DNA of 64,000 bases from Chaetoderma sp. LZ-2023a (lineage: Eukaryota; Mollusca; Caudofoveata; Chaetodermatida; Chaetodermatidae): the NCBI GenBank assembly GCA_034401795.1, contig CM067372.1:38177494-38241493 (forward strand), given 5' to 3'. Shown here piece by piece: positions 1 through 11,309 of the stretch. Position numbers and translations under genes: made by a program. The notes under the pieces were generated by a model that made no database searches, had not been told where the DNA came from, and worked only from the letters and a program-made list of their open reading frames with translations. Numbering within the stretch: position 1 is the stretch's first letter; each line of letters opens with the position of its first letter.

Positions 1-171
1 TGTTAAAACGCATTATGCGCATGCGCGCGCCGGGCCGCTGTTTCCATGGAGCGCGTAGTTGTGACCTATATAGGATGGCGCTTTTAGTGTACCAAGCTGG
101 TACTCTGTAATCCTTATTAATTGTCTGTTAAATCTGGCATCAGAATTCGACGGGCTTTCCAAATCTGTAAA

Positions 172-910
172 TCATTTCAGGATCGGTTGAGAAATGGCTG
201 AGTTATCCAGGAAAAACTCTTCTTTCGCTATGTGTCGGGTTTTTATCCCGTAGCGTGCAGTTCTCCAACCCACCGCACTAAAACAATTTTGTAACTCCTC
301 ATCTACGGGAGTAATTTGGAACTTTTGATAATCGTTCACGAATACAACAGCTACATTCGGAATACAAACTTGCGGTGAGGCCTTTGCGGCCTGAATATGT
401 GAGTCTACAGGTGTAGAGGCAGGGTGCTCTTTGATGGATGACTCGCCAGATCAGCCGGCCACGCCTAAAAGTGGTATTTCAAACGACGACGCACCAATCG
501 TGTAGGTTCTTTCAACTTTCGACTGCAGCAAGTAAACTCTGCCCGGTGCGTCTTCAGAGCTGGTTGACATACCCAGCACCGTGAAGCCTTGTTTTGTATC
601 TTCATTTGCCTCTAACAACCCCCGCTAGTGAGCAGGTTGTTTACACCTTCCATCCATGCCATCGGTGTATGGGAACTTTCTTCACCACATAGTACTATCA
701 TATCTTTTATTGACTGCTCTTTAGACATTCTATTAGGCCTACAGCACCAAGTGATGCACTCCCACCATGAGTGTTCTTGCGGAAGTCTTGTTTGCGGGAA
801 CCAGCCTGCGGGAACTTTCCAGCTTCCGAAGAGCGCATCATTTCACGTCGACTACGTAACAACGTATCAACTTCAGTGACACAGTAGCCTAACTTAGGAA
901 TGACTACCAA
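172..910 (-). pseudogene. decayed ORF of unknown identity
   Basis: On the minus strand an open frame starts near 910, shifts frame near 720, meets a stop near 610 and another near 450, and resumes until a stop at 172-174. Between the breaks the frames stay open and read as ordinary mixed-composition protein. The middle part holds a segment reading GLLEANEDTKQGFTVLG and the last part one reading PNVAVVFVNDYQKFQITP. I do not recognise a family. Several successive open pieces separated by single breaks suggest a once-coding sequence, perhaps a gag-like or accessory ORF of a transposon, but this is inference and chance cannot be excluded. Confidence 0.3.
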
Positions 911-2680
911 GTATTCAAGTAACTATACTTCACCGTTTAATTATTTCTTTATATGGGTTTTGTTAATTATCTCGTATCCGTAATAATGGTCCAGATGACT
1001 AAAAGGAACCGTAACGGTCTTAGGGCCGATAGTTATAATTTCTATATTTGTAGATAATTATTATCATTTTCTTCAATGTGTTGCTAACTGCACTATAGTA
1101 GGTTCGTTAACCTGTATTAATATATATATATCTTAATCGTTTGACACTGTATTGTTTGTTCTGGTTAGATTATGTATGTATATGGCCAGTGACTATCCGT
1201 TAACTTGTTTTGCTTAGTCATAGAAAATATAGGACTGCAGTGCACGTAGGAAACACTATACAGCAACATTTATATATGCAGCATTTTCTCCCGCCACAAA
1301 CAATTTTTCACTAAGGTCACTGTCTGTGCTATAACTCTGTCTAGCCCGGCATGCTACCGACTAAACCTTTTCTATTCAGCTCAATAGGATAGGTTCAAAA
1401 TGATTAGAGACACTTTCTTCATTACATACTGTGTAATATACTCTTCTCTTCTGGCAGTGCGATAATCTAGCACCGCACTCCGGTATGACTGACAACTCTA
1501 AGATTTTGTCTCTCTTCATATTCCTGTTAGCCTTGTGGCTTTTTAATTGTTTGGATGCCCATATCCGCAACATGGGCTGATCCGACTCCGGGAAACTGTT
1601 GGGGTTGCTGAGCGGTGATGGCTAGGGTGTGATATCACATACATCTCCCCGCGTATCTTCGGATACTTTGTAGTTAGCACTTTAAGATAATAAAGCACTG
1701 CGAAAACATATGTATTAATTATTATTTTATTTACTGACCATCCTCCCGCACCGCACTGCAAAACTGGCAACTTGTATATAAACCTAACAACAGGTTAAAC
1801 GGTTAGTTCCATAGGACCCGGTGATGGGCGAGATACGTATTCTCACCGAATTCTGCTAAAATGTCTGGGCATGATATTTAGATCTGCCACGCCCTTACGG
1901 GAATTCGTCTCTCTTACTCCCACCATAACGATAGGAGATATGGCCTAATAATGCTTTCGTGAAATGTAACCCATGTCTTGTAATGTTTCGTGTGGTTGCG
2001 AAGCGGAATGTCTGGATTCTCACCTCTCGCAAGGATTCAGTGACGACGGTCCATGCCAGGATAATACTCCTCACCCATACTAGCACTAGGAGTAGTGCCT
2101 GTGTGAGGCACATCACTTTTTCGTCTGAGATAGCCTTCTTCCTTTCAGCTTAGAGGTATAATAACTTATATTAAGTTAAATAGCTATGTCTCGTGTACAG
2201 GAGCTTCCCTTTCGGCGATACCTCTGCGTACCTACGAGTCTGTGTGGTACCTCTGGGAGCCCCATGTTTAAAAGTTCATCTACCTGCCTCTATGTCTTGT
2301 ATTTTCGTATGCTCTTACTGTAGTTTTATCTAGCATATTTTCAATTAGTTAGGTAAACGCATTGTATAGACTTATATTTTTAGGTCACCAAATCAAATCT
2401 TGTAAGTCCATAGATCACGAAATTGCTCTGGATAGGCATACTGGTGACACAAATTCTTGGGATGAGACCGTTGTGTTTAATGTTCGCGACAATGGTCGCA
2501 CAGCTCCACCGGAACGATTGAGTTCCACCGGCCTTAGGAGCCGGTCTTTGTTTCCCGCAGTGCAGTCGCGTTCAAGGTCCGTCACCCCGAGACCGGATGC
2601 TAACCAGCGTCATCACTTGTCGTGCACTTACGGTGCAGTGAGTCAATATGAGACATCGGAATGGCCCGACCCTACCCGGC
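911..2680. other. intergenic sequence, nothing recognised
   Basis: About 1.8 kb of AT-rich DNA with only short chance ORFs on both strands. A GC-richer patch at about 2460-2690 keeps a frame open on the + strand with many Arg/Ser codons, but no domain is recognisable. No RNA gene, long repeat or convincing promoter was seen. Confidence 0.5.
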
Positions 2681-2688
2681 GAGCTACA

Positions 2689-2967
2689 TTATGCAAGTGT
2701 TGGCAGGTTTATCAGTTTAAATCTTTCCTCGTATGTGTGTTCTTGTAAACCAGGTACAAGTCTTGTTGCTCTCTGTTGGACATTTTCTAAAGCTATAATT
2801 TGTCTTTTGAGGTATGGGCTCCATATTCGGTTGGCATATTTAAGGTGGGGATGCACAAATGCTGTATATACAATTCTGACGCTGGCTATGTTGAGGTATT
2901 CCATTGATCTTCTAATGAGTCCCATCATGGAATTGGCTTTGTTAATTTTCTCCTCGATGTGAAACAT
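2689..2967 (-). mobile_element. CR1/L2-like LINE fragment (RT C-terminal part)
   Basis: The minus-strand frame of 92 codons reads as the segment just after the polymerase domain of CR1/L2-like LINE reverse transcriptases. It has a KINKANSMMGLIRR stretch, then FVHPHLKYANRIWSP, then LENVQQRATRLVPGL and YEERFKLINLPTL, in the usual family order. Both ends are truncated. It lies directly downstream (minus sense) of the tail of the neighbouring LINE. It covers the part that the neighbouring copy has lost by an internal deletion, but it looks like an independent copy rather than the missing piece. Confidence 0.8.
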
Positions 2968-3639
2968 GAAACATGAAATTCTACTGACTGTAGGCCTTTA
3001 GCAAGCCTCTAACGTCAGGTCTACTTCTGTGTCATAAACAGTGGTGAAGTCTGCTACAGATTCAAAATTGAAACACAGTGTATGAGCTTTCCATAGTTTA
3101 TCAAGTCTGTTTTTGAATGTATTGATGGATGGTGCAGTGACAATGTTTTCATCTAGACTGGTCCAATGGTGCACCGTAGCGGGAAAGAAAGTTTTCCTAG
3201 ATTTAATCTAGCTATGATTTTCTTGATTTTCATGCTATGACTCCGCGTAACACTGCTTTCACCATAAAGTTGGATAAATTTGGATGTGGGCTTGTCATAA
3301 TGATTGTGTAAAATTGTGTATATTTCAAGCATATCCCCACGCATTCGTCTGAATGTTAAGGTCGATAGATTCAATATTTGTTTAAAGCTTTCTTTGTCTA
3401 TGTGGCTAAATGTTCTTCTAATCAGTCCCATAATTTGGTTAGATTAGTTTATTTTTTCATTTATATGATAATCAAATCTTAATCGTTCGTCAATCACGAC
3501 CCCAATATCCTTTTCAGTTGATGAAGTCACTATACTATGGTTATTTTGGTCCATTGTGTATTTGTGCGGGATTTTCCTGCAGGTAGAAATACACATACTT
3601 TTACACTTGTCAGGATGTAGCTGTAATAATGAGTTTTTT
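2968..3639 (-). mobile_element. CR1/L2-like LINE, 3' half (split by an insertion)
   Basis: Minus-strand 3' portion of a LINE whose 5' half lies at 7621-8650. The frame from about 3640 down to 3444 gives the end of the RT palm and thumb (HPDKCKSM, then KDIGVVIDERLRFDYHI). After a stop, 3431-3153 continues with MGLIRRTFSHIDKESFKQI joined to LNLSTLTFRRMRGDMLEIY. This shows an internal deletion of about 45 codons. The coding part ends near 3000 and is followed by a short ATGTTTC-type repeat at about 2966-2985, probably the 3' tail. The two halves are separated by the I-like LINE at 3640-7620. Confidence 0.8.
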
Positions 3640-3736
3640 CCCCTCTTTAAGACTATATGCTCGGCCTCAACGTGGCGCAGGGGGTGTGACCCACTGGGTG
3701 TCAATCCAGACATTTGGAGGGGCTAACCTGAGCATT

Positions 3737-5447
3737 ATGCACAACGCTAATGAAATGACACTTGGAGATCGAATCAACCGAAATGGTGCTCGCCCTGTGA
3801 GGATCCGCCAGGCAGGTGCAATGCCGGGCTCCACGCCTCGAAGGAGCCCACCCTCAGCTACTGGAGGTCCCATCAACTCGTCTTGTGAAGCCAGGGGACG
3901 AGGATGGAGAGCTACTGGCCAACCGAAAGAGAAGACCAAACCCAAAGAGAACCCCAGTATCAATATCATGCACTGGAATGCAAAAGGGGTTACCAACAAG
4001 AAATCAGAGCTTGAACAGTTCCTGTACGAAAACAACATTGATATCTGCTGCATCCAAGAGACACACCTGCAAGAAGGAAAACCATTTAAGATCAGAGGTT
4101 ACCAGATTTTCCGGTGTGATCAAAGAGGAAGAAAGAAAGGCGGGGTGATCACTTTTGTCCGAAACAGCGTGAACGCCAGCCAGATCAAAACCTTTATGGA
4201 AGAGGCAGAATATATCAAGATCAAGGTAACAACCAGCAACTCTGTGATTGACATTGTCAATTATTACTGCCCTAATGACAAGAATCTCTCACTTGACACA
4301 ATCCAGGTCCAGGACTGCCAATTCCTCATTGCAGGAGACTTTAATAGCCAGTCCCAGAGCTGGGGATACAGAACACTTGATAAACGAGGAGAAGACATTG
4401 AAGCATGGCAAGATGAAAAGCACCTTTTACTTGTCAACGATCCCACAGATCAGCCTACCTTCTACTCACGCCGGTGGCACTCAACAACAGCGCCGGACTT
4501 GCCATTTTGTACAGAAGACATTCACAGAAACCTCAGTAGAGTGGTCGGATCGCAGTTAGGAGGAAGCGACCACCGCCCAGTCCTCCTCTCTCTTTCTGGA
4601 AGTATTTCGACAAGTTCACCTCAACATCCAAGGTGGAACTACAAAAAGGCAAATTGGAGTTTGTTCGGCATTCGTTCCAATGAGCTTACCCAAAATATAG
4701 CAGAAGGGAGAAACATCAACAATGTGGTCAAGGAATTTAATTCAAGTATCCTCAAGGCTGCCAACGAAGTGATTCCTCGAGGGTTCAGGAAAAACTACCG
4801 CCCCTACTGGACAACAGAACTGCAAGCAGCACATGATAAACTAGACACGGCCAGAGAAGACGCAGAGGGTAATCCCTGTCATGAAAACCACTTCACGCCA
4901 CAACAAACTAAAGCCAGGTATCTAAAGACCAAGCTGGAGACCAAAAGAAGAAGCTGGAGGGGAAAGACGGCAGGGTTTAATTTAGAAAGAGACACCACAA
5001 AGCTATGGAGACTGACTAAAGCATTGAATGATGAGAGTGTCGGGGGAGAGAAGATTACTCTTGAAGAAGATGGACAAACACTGACAGGAAAGATGGCTGC
5101 AGATGCCTTTGTGAAGACATATGCAAAAGAAAGCAACATTTCTATACCACGATTGCGTCAAAAAGGGGTTAGAGAAGAGCAAAAGGATAGAACAGACACC
5201 AACACTCATGATGCAATGAAAGTTGACATTAGTTTAACAGAAATGAAGAAGGCTATCCGCCAATTGAAGAAGAAGAAATCTCCCGGGCCAGATGGCATTA
5301 CGAATGAAATGATCCAACACCTTGGTAATGCATCTCTCCGCAAGTTGCTAGACATCTTTAATCTCAGTTGGACCAATGGAGAGGTTCCTCAGTGCTGGAA
5401 GGAAGCCAGAATGACTCCTATTCTGAAAAAAGACGAAAGTGCTGAGC
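3737..5447 (+). pseudogene. I-like LINE ORF2, endonuclease and RT N-terminal part
   Basis: Open frame from an in-frame Met at 3737; the frame also runs upstream into the flank, but that part is not element sequence. After about 80 variable residues comes an endonuclease/exonuclease/phosphatase domain: MHWNAKG, then IDICCIQETHLQEG with the catalytic-type Glu, then FLIAGDFNSQSQSWG and finally GGSDHRPVLLSL with the Asp-His pair. This is the nicking enzyme that would start target-primed reverse transcription in the nucleus. The RT fingers follow near 5270-5440 (KKKSPGPDGITNEMI, then VPQCWKEARMTPILKK). A frameshift near 5440 moves the rest of RT into another frame, so the protein cannot be made whole. 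Confidence 0.85.
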
Positions 5448-6437
5448 TACCGTCCTATCAGTCTTACAAGCTGCATATGCAAGACCAAGGAGTGCATCGT
5501 CAACCAGCGGTTGCAGTGGTACCTGGAGTCGGAGAACATTATAGTTTCAGAGCAGGCCAGCTTCAGAAGATACAGGAGCACAGAAGATCAAACAACACAT
5601 CTTGCACAGGTCATAGAGGACACTTTTCAAGCCAAGAAGGTGATGCTAGCTGCCTTTATCGATCTGCAGAAGGCATTTGACAAGGTGTGGAAGGATGGTC
5701 TCCTCGTGAAGCTCCAGCGCACAGGCATCGGTGGCAACATGTTCTGATGGACCAAGTCATACCTACACAATCGCAGAGCTATGGTACTGGTGGATGGACA
5801 ATCTGGACAGAATGTATTGCTGAGAAAAGGGGTGCCACAAGGCGGAGTATTATCACCAACTCTGTTCATACTCTTCATTAATGACATTGTAGCAGAGCTG
5901 CCCAATGGGATCCAAGCAGCCCTCTATGCAGATAATCTCGTACTCTGGTGCACCGAGGAGTACACAACGACTGCCACGTACAGAATGCAGCTCGCCTTGG
6001 ACAGAATTATGGCTTGGGCCAATCGCTGGTGTATTACCATCAACAAAGAAAAATCATTAGCCCAGCTATTCTCACTGTCCGCCAAAACCAAGGTTGGCAG
6101 TCTGACACTGGGCGGTACTCCACTCGAATACGAGGACCAGCAGACATACGTGGGAGTCACCTATGACAGAAGATTAACATGGAAGGAGCATATCCAGAAC
6201 GCACAGGCAAGGGCCAGAAGAAAGCTAAACATCATGAGGAAGCTGGCAGGAACAAAGTGTGGTGACAATGAAAGGATCCTCAAGACCATCTACCTAGGTG
6301 CCGTACGACCACACCTTGAGTATGGATCCAGCTCATGGATGACAGCAGCTAAATCTCATCAACAGAACCTCGACAGAGTACAAAACCAGGCACTGTGCAT
6401 CATCATTGGTGGAATGAGGGAGGAACCGTCAAGATAA
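5439..6437 (+). pseudogene. I-like LINE ORF2, reverse transcriptase core
   Basis: Continuation of RT in two pieces. 5439-5747 has SYRPISLTSCICK and AAFIDLQKAFDKVW with the first catalytic Asp, then a TGA stop at the position where Trp is expected. The frame resumes to 6437 with GVPQGGVLSPTLFILFIND, the active-site box, and the thumb up to GAVRPHLEYGSSSW. The active-site box reads YADN where functional RTs have YADD, so a catalytic Asp is lost. Another frameshift near 6430 leads into the linker to RNase H. Together with the internal stop this copy is clearly dead. Confidence 0.85.
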
Positions 6438-6601
6438 ACACCAATAGGAAAAAATGGAGCACAGCAGGAATCCCCCCACTTAGCAAAGGAAGGGAATGCA
6501 AAGCACTGATCCAAGCTGCAAAGTTCAAATCGTTCAACAACCACCCGATGAAGATCAGGCAAGCACGGCTGTCATCAGGAAGACTTTAAAGATCAAGTTT
6601 T

Positions 6602-7594
6602 GTGAAAGAGACAAAAGCACTTCAAAGGAAACAACAAGAAATGTTGCCAGCACAAATAGAAGACCCAAACCACACCCTTGATCCTCCACCCTGGGAAAAC
6701 AAACTAGAGAGCATAGCTATTCGCACCACAGTACCTCATCTCACAACCAAAGATGAACACAGTGATGTGAGCAAGAAGGCCTTGACCCTAGCCATGCTGG
6801 TAGGAATGTACCCTCGGGAGACATGGATAAGGACATGGATAAGGATCTCCACAGATGGATCAGCCAAAGATGCAATTAGGAGCGGAGGTGCCAGACTGCA
6901 CATACAGTATCCAAACGGACAACATGAGTCAGCTGCAATACCGACAGGCAAACACTGCACAAACTACAGAGCTGAAGTCGAAGCACTGGTTCATGCAGCT
7001 AATACCATCAGCAGAACAGCAGACCCTATTGCACAGATTGTCTTTTTATCTGATGCCCGCTCCGTCCTTGAGGCTATCACCAAAGGTAAGCTGCCACAAC
7101 TTGAAGAAGCACTACAAACCATCAAATGCTTTCGGATAGCATTGCAGTGGATCCTCTCACACTGTGGAGTCCAAGGAAATGAGGAAGCAGACAAGATGGC
7201 AAGGGTGGGTGCAGAAGAGAATCAGACAGAAAACATGGTTACCCATACAGAGATGAAGACTATCATCAAATCACTCTATAGAACACCTCAATCAGAAGAT
7301 GCCTACCATCATCTCTCAATGCCAGAGCAAGTGACCATTTTTCGTCTCAGAACTGGACACAACAGACTAAACCAACACATGTACAGGCGGTTCCACCTTA
7401 TGACATCGCCCACTTGTCCTTGTGGAGAAGCAGAACAGATCACAGAGCACATACTTCAGTGTTGCAGTACGTATCAGCTGCTGAGAGAAGAGATCTGGCC
7501 TTTGTCAACCTCTTTTCTTGAAAAGCTGTATGGGCCTGTGGAAGAACTGCAGAAAACCACAGATTTCATCTTGAGAACGGCTCACCAAGTGTGA
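6602..7594 (+). pseudogene. I-like LINE ORF2, RNase H and C-terminal zinc module
   Basis: An open frame of 330 codons. Residues 80-200 form an RNase H domain with the expected acidic residues and His: STDGSAKDA, RAEVEALVHA, FLSDARSVLEA and SHCGVQGNEEADKMA. This activity would remove the RNA strand during element replication. Near residues 275-292 is a CPCGEAEQITEHILQCC module, the Cys/His motif that commonly ends I/R1/jockey-type ORF2 proteins. The domain itself looks intact, but it is out of frame with the RT upstream (breaks near 6430 and 6590). The stop at 7592-7594 is followed within 10 bases by the element's GAA-rich tail. Confidence 0.85.
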
Positions 7595-7620
7595 TACCAG
7601 CGATCGAAAAGAAGAAGAAG

Positions 7621-8650
7621 ATGAGGTTTTTTATCCATGCACACATAGCGTCTATATCAGTTTGCAAGGAAATACAATCTGTTTGATCAAATATTGACTT
7701 AAATAGTTTGGTGTCATCTGCAAACAGGAATATATCGGATCCAGTGTTAATTGTGTCCGGGAGGTCATTAATATATATCAAAAAGAGAAGAGAGCCGAGG
7801 ACTGATCCCCGTGGTACACTACTGGTTACATCAGATGGTTTAGAGTGGGTTCCATTGATAACCACATATTGTTGTCTACCCGTGAGAAATGATTTTATCC
7901 AATTTAGTGGTGTTCCTAGTATGCCGTATGCAGCTAATTTTGCAAGCAGACATTTGTGGGGAACTTTATCAAACGCCTTCATGAAGTCAAAATATACAAC
8001 ATTGACCATGCCTTTATTATCGAGTGTCTCCATCCATTTTTCTAGAACCGCCAATAGTTGAAGGGTGGTGGACCAACCACTTACAAAACCAAATTGTTTC
8101 TCTGATAGCATATTGTTATTTGTAAGATGCTTCATTCTTGCGTCCTTGATGAACGATTCCATGACTTTGCAAACAACGGAAATAAGACTAATTGGACGGT
8201 AATTATCAGGCTTCTTTTTATCCCCCTTTTTGTAAATGGCTGTGCTGTTTGCAACAGTCCACGAATCTGGCAGTTTGCCAAGACTCAAGGATTTGTTGAA
8301 CAGCATGGAAAATGGGAGGCTAAGCACATGGCGTAATTCATATAATAATCGAGGATGGATTTTGTCAGGACCAGAGGTTTTGAGGTTAGAAAGAGTACTA
8401 TGAATATCCAGGTCATTACAAAAATTTCTAAGTGGGATTGAGAGAGGTTCACTTTCAGGTTCTATAGTAAGTACTGATTTAAAATAATCAGCAAGTAATT
8501 CTACCTTCTCTGTGTCATCTTTAGTATATATGACATCATTAGTGCAGCTGCTTGGTAATTGTAGGTCTGGGATGCCTGACTTAACCTTAGTCTTACTTCG
8601 GACGTAATTCCAGAATTTTTTCGGATTTTATTTTACACATTTGGAGATAT
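7621..8650 (-). mobile_element. CR1/L2-like LINE, 5' half (split by an insertion)
   Basis: Minus-strand RT-encoding part of the LINE that continues at 3639-2968. From about 8640 down it reads KFWNYVRSKTKVKSGIPDL, then SGPDKIHPRLLYEL, then NYRPISLISVVCKVME, then YFDFMKAFDKVPH, then GSVLGSLLFLIYINDLPD and FLFADDTKLF, with a complete FADD box. The frame from 8327 to about 7621 has 240 or so open codons. At 7621 the coding sequence (DAMCAWIKN) is cut by the I-like LINE and resumes on its other side. No endonuclease region was seen, so the copy is 5' truncated as well as interrupted. Confidence 0.85.
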
Positions 8651-8907
8651 CTTTCTCATACAATTTTACATTCTGTCACTGTGCCACTGTCTTGTGTGTC
8701 ATATATATGTTAATGTATAAATGTTTTGTAATGTGTGTAAGGTGTCCATCACTCAATAGGCCATGCATTTGATGGACTGTCTGTTTAGATTATATTTACA
8801 TGTACAGAAAAACCATGAAATAAAGCAACTTTGAACTTTGAAATTTCTTACTGATTTTCTGGTAGCCATTCTCACCTGGTTTCTTATCCGACAGTATCCA
8901 ATGTAAG

Positions 8908-8974
<67 letters not shown>
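8908..8974. repeat. (ATC)n microsatellite, probable LINE 3' tail
   Basis: More than twenty tandem TCA/ATC units. In minus sense this is (ATG)n directly following the conserved 3' UTR and hairpin of the adjacent LINE copy (8975-10140), so it most likely grew from that LINE's tail. The neighbouring copy ends in a related (TGATGT)n run. Confidence 0.85.
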
Positions 8975-10145
8975 ATCAACAGAACATAAGCCTATGGCTT
9001 GTTATTGTTCTGAATTTATGTAGATTCTAGTCATAGTTATGGATTATTTCCCTATAGTGATTGTCTACTTTTATTTTAAATACTTCAAGAGTATGTGCCC
9101 CTACAGCCTCAGCTGTTAGTGAGTTCCAGTATGGTACTACTCGGTTGGAAAAGAAACATTTACGAACATCCTTAATGCTACGCTGTGTGTATAACTTAAG
9201 GTTGTATCCCCTCGTATGAGTATTGGTGGAGGGTGTGAAGAAGGTATTTTTGTCAATGTTGCATTGATTGTGTATGATTTTAAATGTTTCAATTAGGTCC
9301 CCACGGATACGCCTGTACTTTAATGACATTAAGTTTAGCATGGTAAGTCGTTCTGGATAGCTGTAATTTCTCATTTCTGGTATAATTTTTGTAGCTCTAC
9401 GCTGGACCCGTTCTATTAGCTGGGATTGTCTTTTGAACCTCGGCGACCATATGCAATTACAATATTCTAGTATTGGTCTCACCAAGGCGTTATAAAGTAA
9501 AATGAAGATGCTAGGATTTATGTGTCGAAATGTTCTCTTTATGATTCCTAGTATTTGGTTAGCCTTGGACACCATAGCATTGATGTGTATGTCAAATGTT
9601 AAACTTTCATCGATATACACTCCCAGGTCCTTTCACTTCCTGACATTGCGATTGTCTGTATTTCGGTGGAATCTGTCATATAGTACTTAGTGATAGGGTT
9701 GTTTCTGCCAAAATGTAAAACGTGGGTTTTAGCTGTGTGGAAGGTTAGCTGCCATGTGTGTGCCCGGTTACATACTTTGTTAATGTCATCTTGTATATGA
9801 TGGGTTAGTGGATTACCATATATTTTCGTATCATCTGCAAAGATTTTGCAATAGCATGTGACTAAATCAGGCAAATCATTTATGTATATTAGAAACAGGG
9901 TAGGTCCAATAACACTCCCCTGTGGAACGCCACTAGTGATATCTGCCAACTCTGAGACTGTGTCATTGCTTTTTACCCTCTGCTTCCTGCTAGTTAGGTA
10001 GTTTTTGATCCACTGAACTATTTTATTCCCAATGCCATAACTTTTTAATTTCATAAGTAACCTGGTATGTGGGATGCTGTCAAAAGCCCTCGAGAAATCT
10101 AAATATATTGCATCGAGTTACTGCCTGTATTCAGATATTTCTTCC
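8975..10145 (-). mobile_element. CR1/L2-like LINE copy 2 (RT, 5' truncated)
   Basis: Minus-strand RT from the AIYLDFSRAFDSIPH motif (about 10120) through SGVPQGSVIGPTLFLIYIND and KIFADDTKIYG with an intact FADD box. After a frameshift near 9620-9640 it continues (9620-9027) with ESLTFDIHINAMVSKANQI, LVRPILEYCNCIWSP and the C-terminal WNSLTAEAVGAHTLEVFK. The 3' UTR at 8975-9026 contains an AAGCCATAGGCTT palindrome-like hairpin and leads into the (ATG)n tail. The 5' end is truncated at or near the 3' tail of the next copy. The single frameshift and a TAG next to the first RT motif make it inactive. Confidence 0.85.
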
Positions 10146-11305
10146 AAATCAACATCAACATCAACATCAATTTACAAGGCATAAGCCATTGGCTTGTTAT
10201 TGCCTCAGTGCCAAACTGGTAGGGCAGGCAACCCTGGTCTGGATACAACACGTGTAGCTATCTTCATGTGTGCATGTTCATGTAGATGCACAGGCTGTTT
10301 CAAGATTAGTCCACTGTGATGTAATAATTGTATTATGACTTTGGGAATTGACGGCTCACATATGTTGTATAAGCATATGTGTAACAGCAACGTCCAAAGC
10401 CACACCACAATTAATTGTGTTCAGTCGAATTCAAATATTCTTTCTTTGAAAAAGATGTCTAGTTTGCCCTTGAATATTTCGACTGTGGTTGCTTCGACTA
10501 TTGTTGTTGGCAGTGAATTCCAATGTGGTGCCACTCTATTTGCGAAGGAGTGCTTCCGAATATCTTTGCTGCTACGTTTTATGTTGAGCTTGAGCCTATG
10601 ACCTCTGGTCCGTGTAACATTGGACAGTTCGAAAAAGTAGTTCTTATCAATATTATATAGATCTTTGATGAGTTTGAATGTTTCAATCAAATCTCCACGA
10701 AACCGTCTATATTTCAGTGACATTAGATTTAGGGCTTCAAGTCTTTCTGTGTAGCTATACTCTCTGATTTGTGGGACAAGTTTTGTTGCTCTGCGTTGTA
10801 CTCTTTCTAATAGCTGCGATTGCCTTTTCAGTCTTGGAGACCATGCTGAGTTGCAGTATTCAAGAATGGGTCGCACAAGTGATTTGTATAGTAGCGTGAA
10901 AGTAGATTGATCAATGTTGGTAAATGTTCTCTTGATTAGTCCTATTGTACTGTTTGCCTTGGATACAATGTTCCCTATATGTATGTCAAAAGAGAGGTTT
11001 CTGTCGACATGAACCCCCAAATCTTTTTCTACATCTGATGTTGATACAGGATGTGGATCAGTTGTATCTGTCATATAGTATTTGGTTTGAGGGTTATTTC
11101 TGCCGAAGTGCATGACATGCGTTTTGTCTGCGTTGAAAGATAGTTGCCATGTCTGCGACCATTTACATACTTTATTTATGTTTTCCTGAATCTGACTGGT
11201 AGCTGGGTTGCCGTACATCTTTGTATCATCTGCAAATATTTTGCAGTGGCAGGTTAATCGATCAGGTAGGTCATTTATATATATCAGAAAAAGTATAGGT
11301 CCTAT
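10146..11305 (-). mobile_element. CR1/L2-like LINE copy 3 (RT 3' part, 5' truncated)
   Basis: Minus-strand frame starting at about 11303 with PILFLIYINDLPDRL and KIFADDTKMYG. It is open to 10421 (about 290 codons) through KDLGVHVDRNLSFDIHIG, LVRPILEYCNSAWSP, RVQRRATKLVPQI and a C-terminal WNSLPTTIVEATTVEIFK. The 3' UTR ends with a perfect AAGCCATTGGCTT palindrome (about 10180-10192) followed by a (TGATGT)n run at 10146-10175. It is closely related to copy 2 and better preserved. It is 5' truncated within the RT palm. Its 5' truncation point lies about 420 bp upstream of the PP2A start codon. Confidence 0.87.
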
Positions 11306-11309
11306 ACTA

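Larger units (their letters stand above)
3640..7620 (+). mobile_element. I-like (RNase H-bearing) LINE retrotransposon, decayed, nested
   Basis: A 3981-bp element with an apurinic-type endonuclease, reverse transcriptase, RNase H and a C-terminal CCHC-type module, in the order typical of the I/Nimb/Ingi group of LINEs. It is bounded by near-identical direct repeats: ATGAGTTTTTT at 3629-3639 and ATGAGGTTTTTT at 7621-7632. The right end is the simple tail CGAAAAGAAGAAGAAG, as expected for this group. It interrupts a minus-strand LINE whose reading frame continues across the two flanks. No ORF1-type protein is visible upstream of the endonuclease, so the copy is probably 5' truncated. Several frameshifts and a changed RT active site make it inactive. 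Confidence 0.88.

Noticed and set aside
1335-1385. tRNA-like A-box sequence on the minus strand (AGTCGGTAGCATGCCGG)
   Set aside because: No B box or acceptor stem at the proper distance; insufficient for a tRNA or SINE call.
3629-3736. ATG at 3629 as start of the I-like LINE protein
   Set aside because: It lies in the target-site duplication outside the element; the first in-element Met in frame is at 3737.
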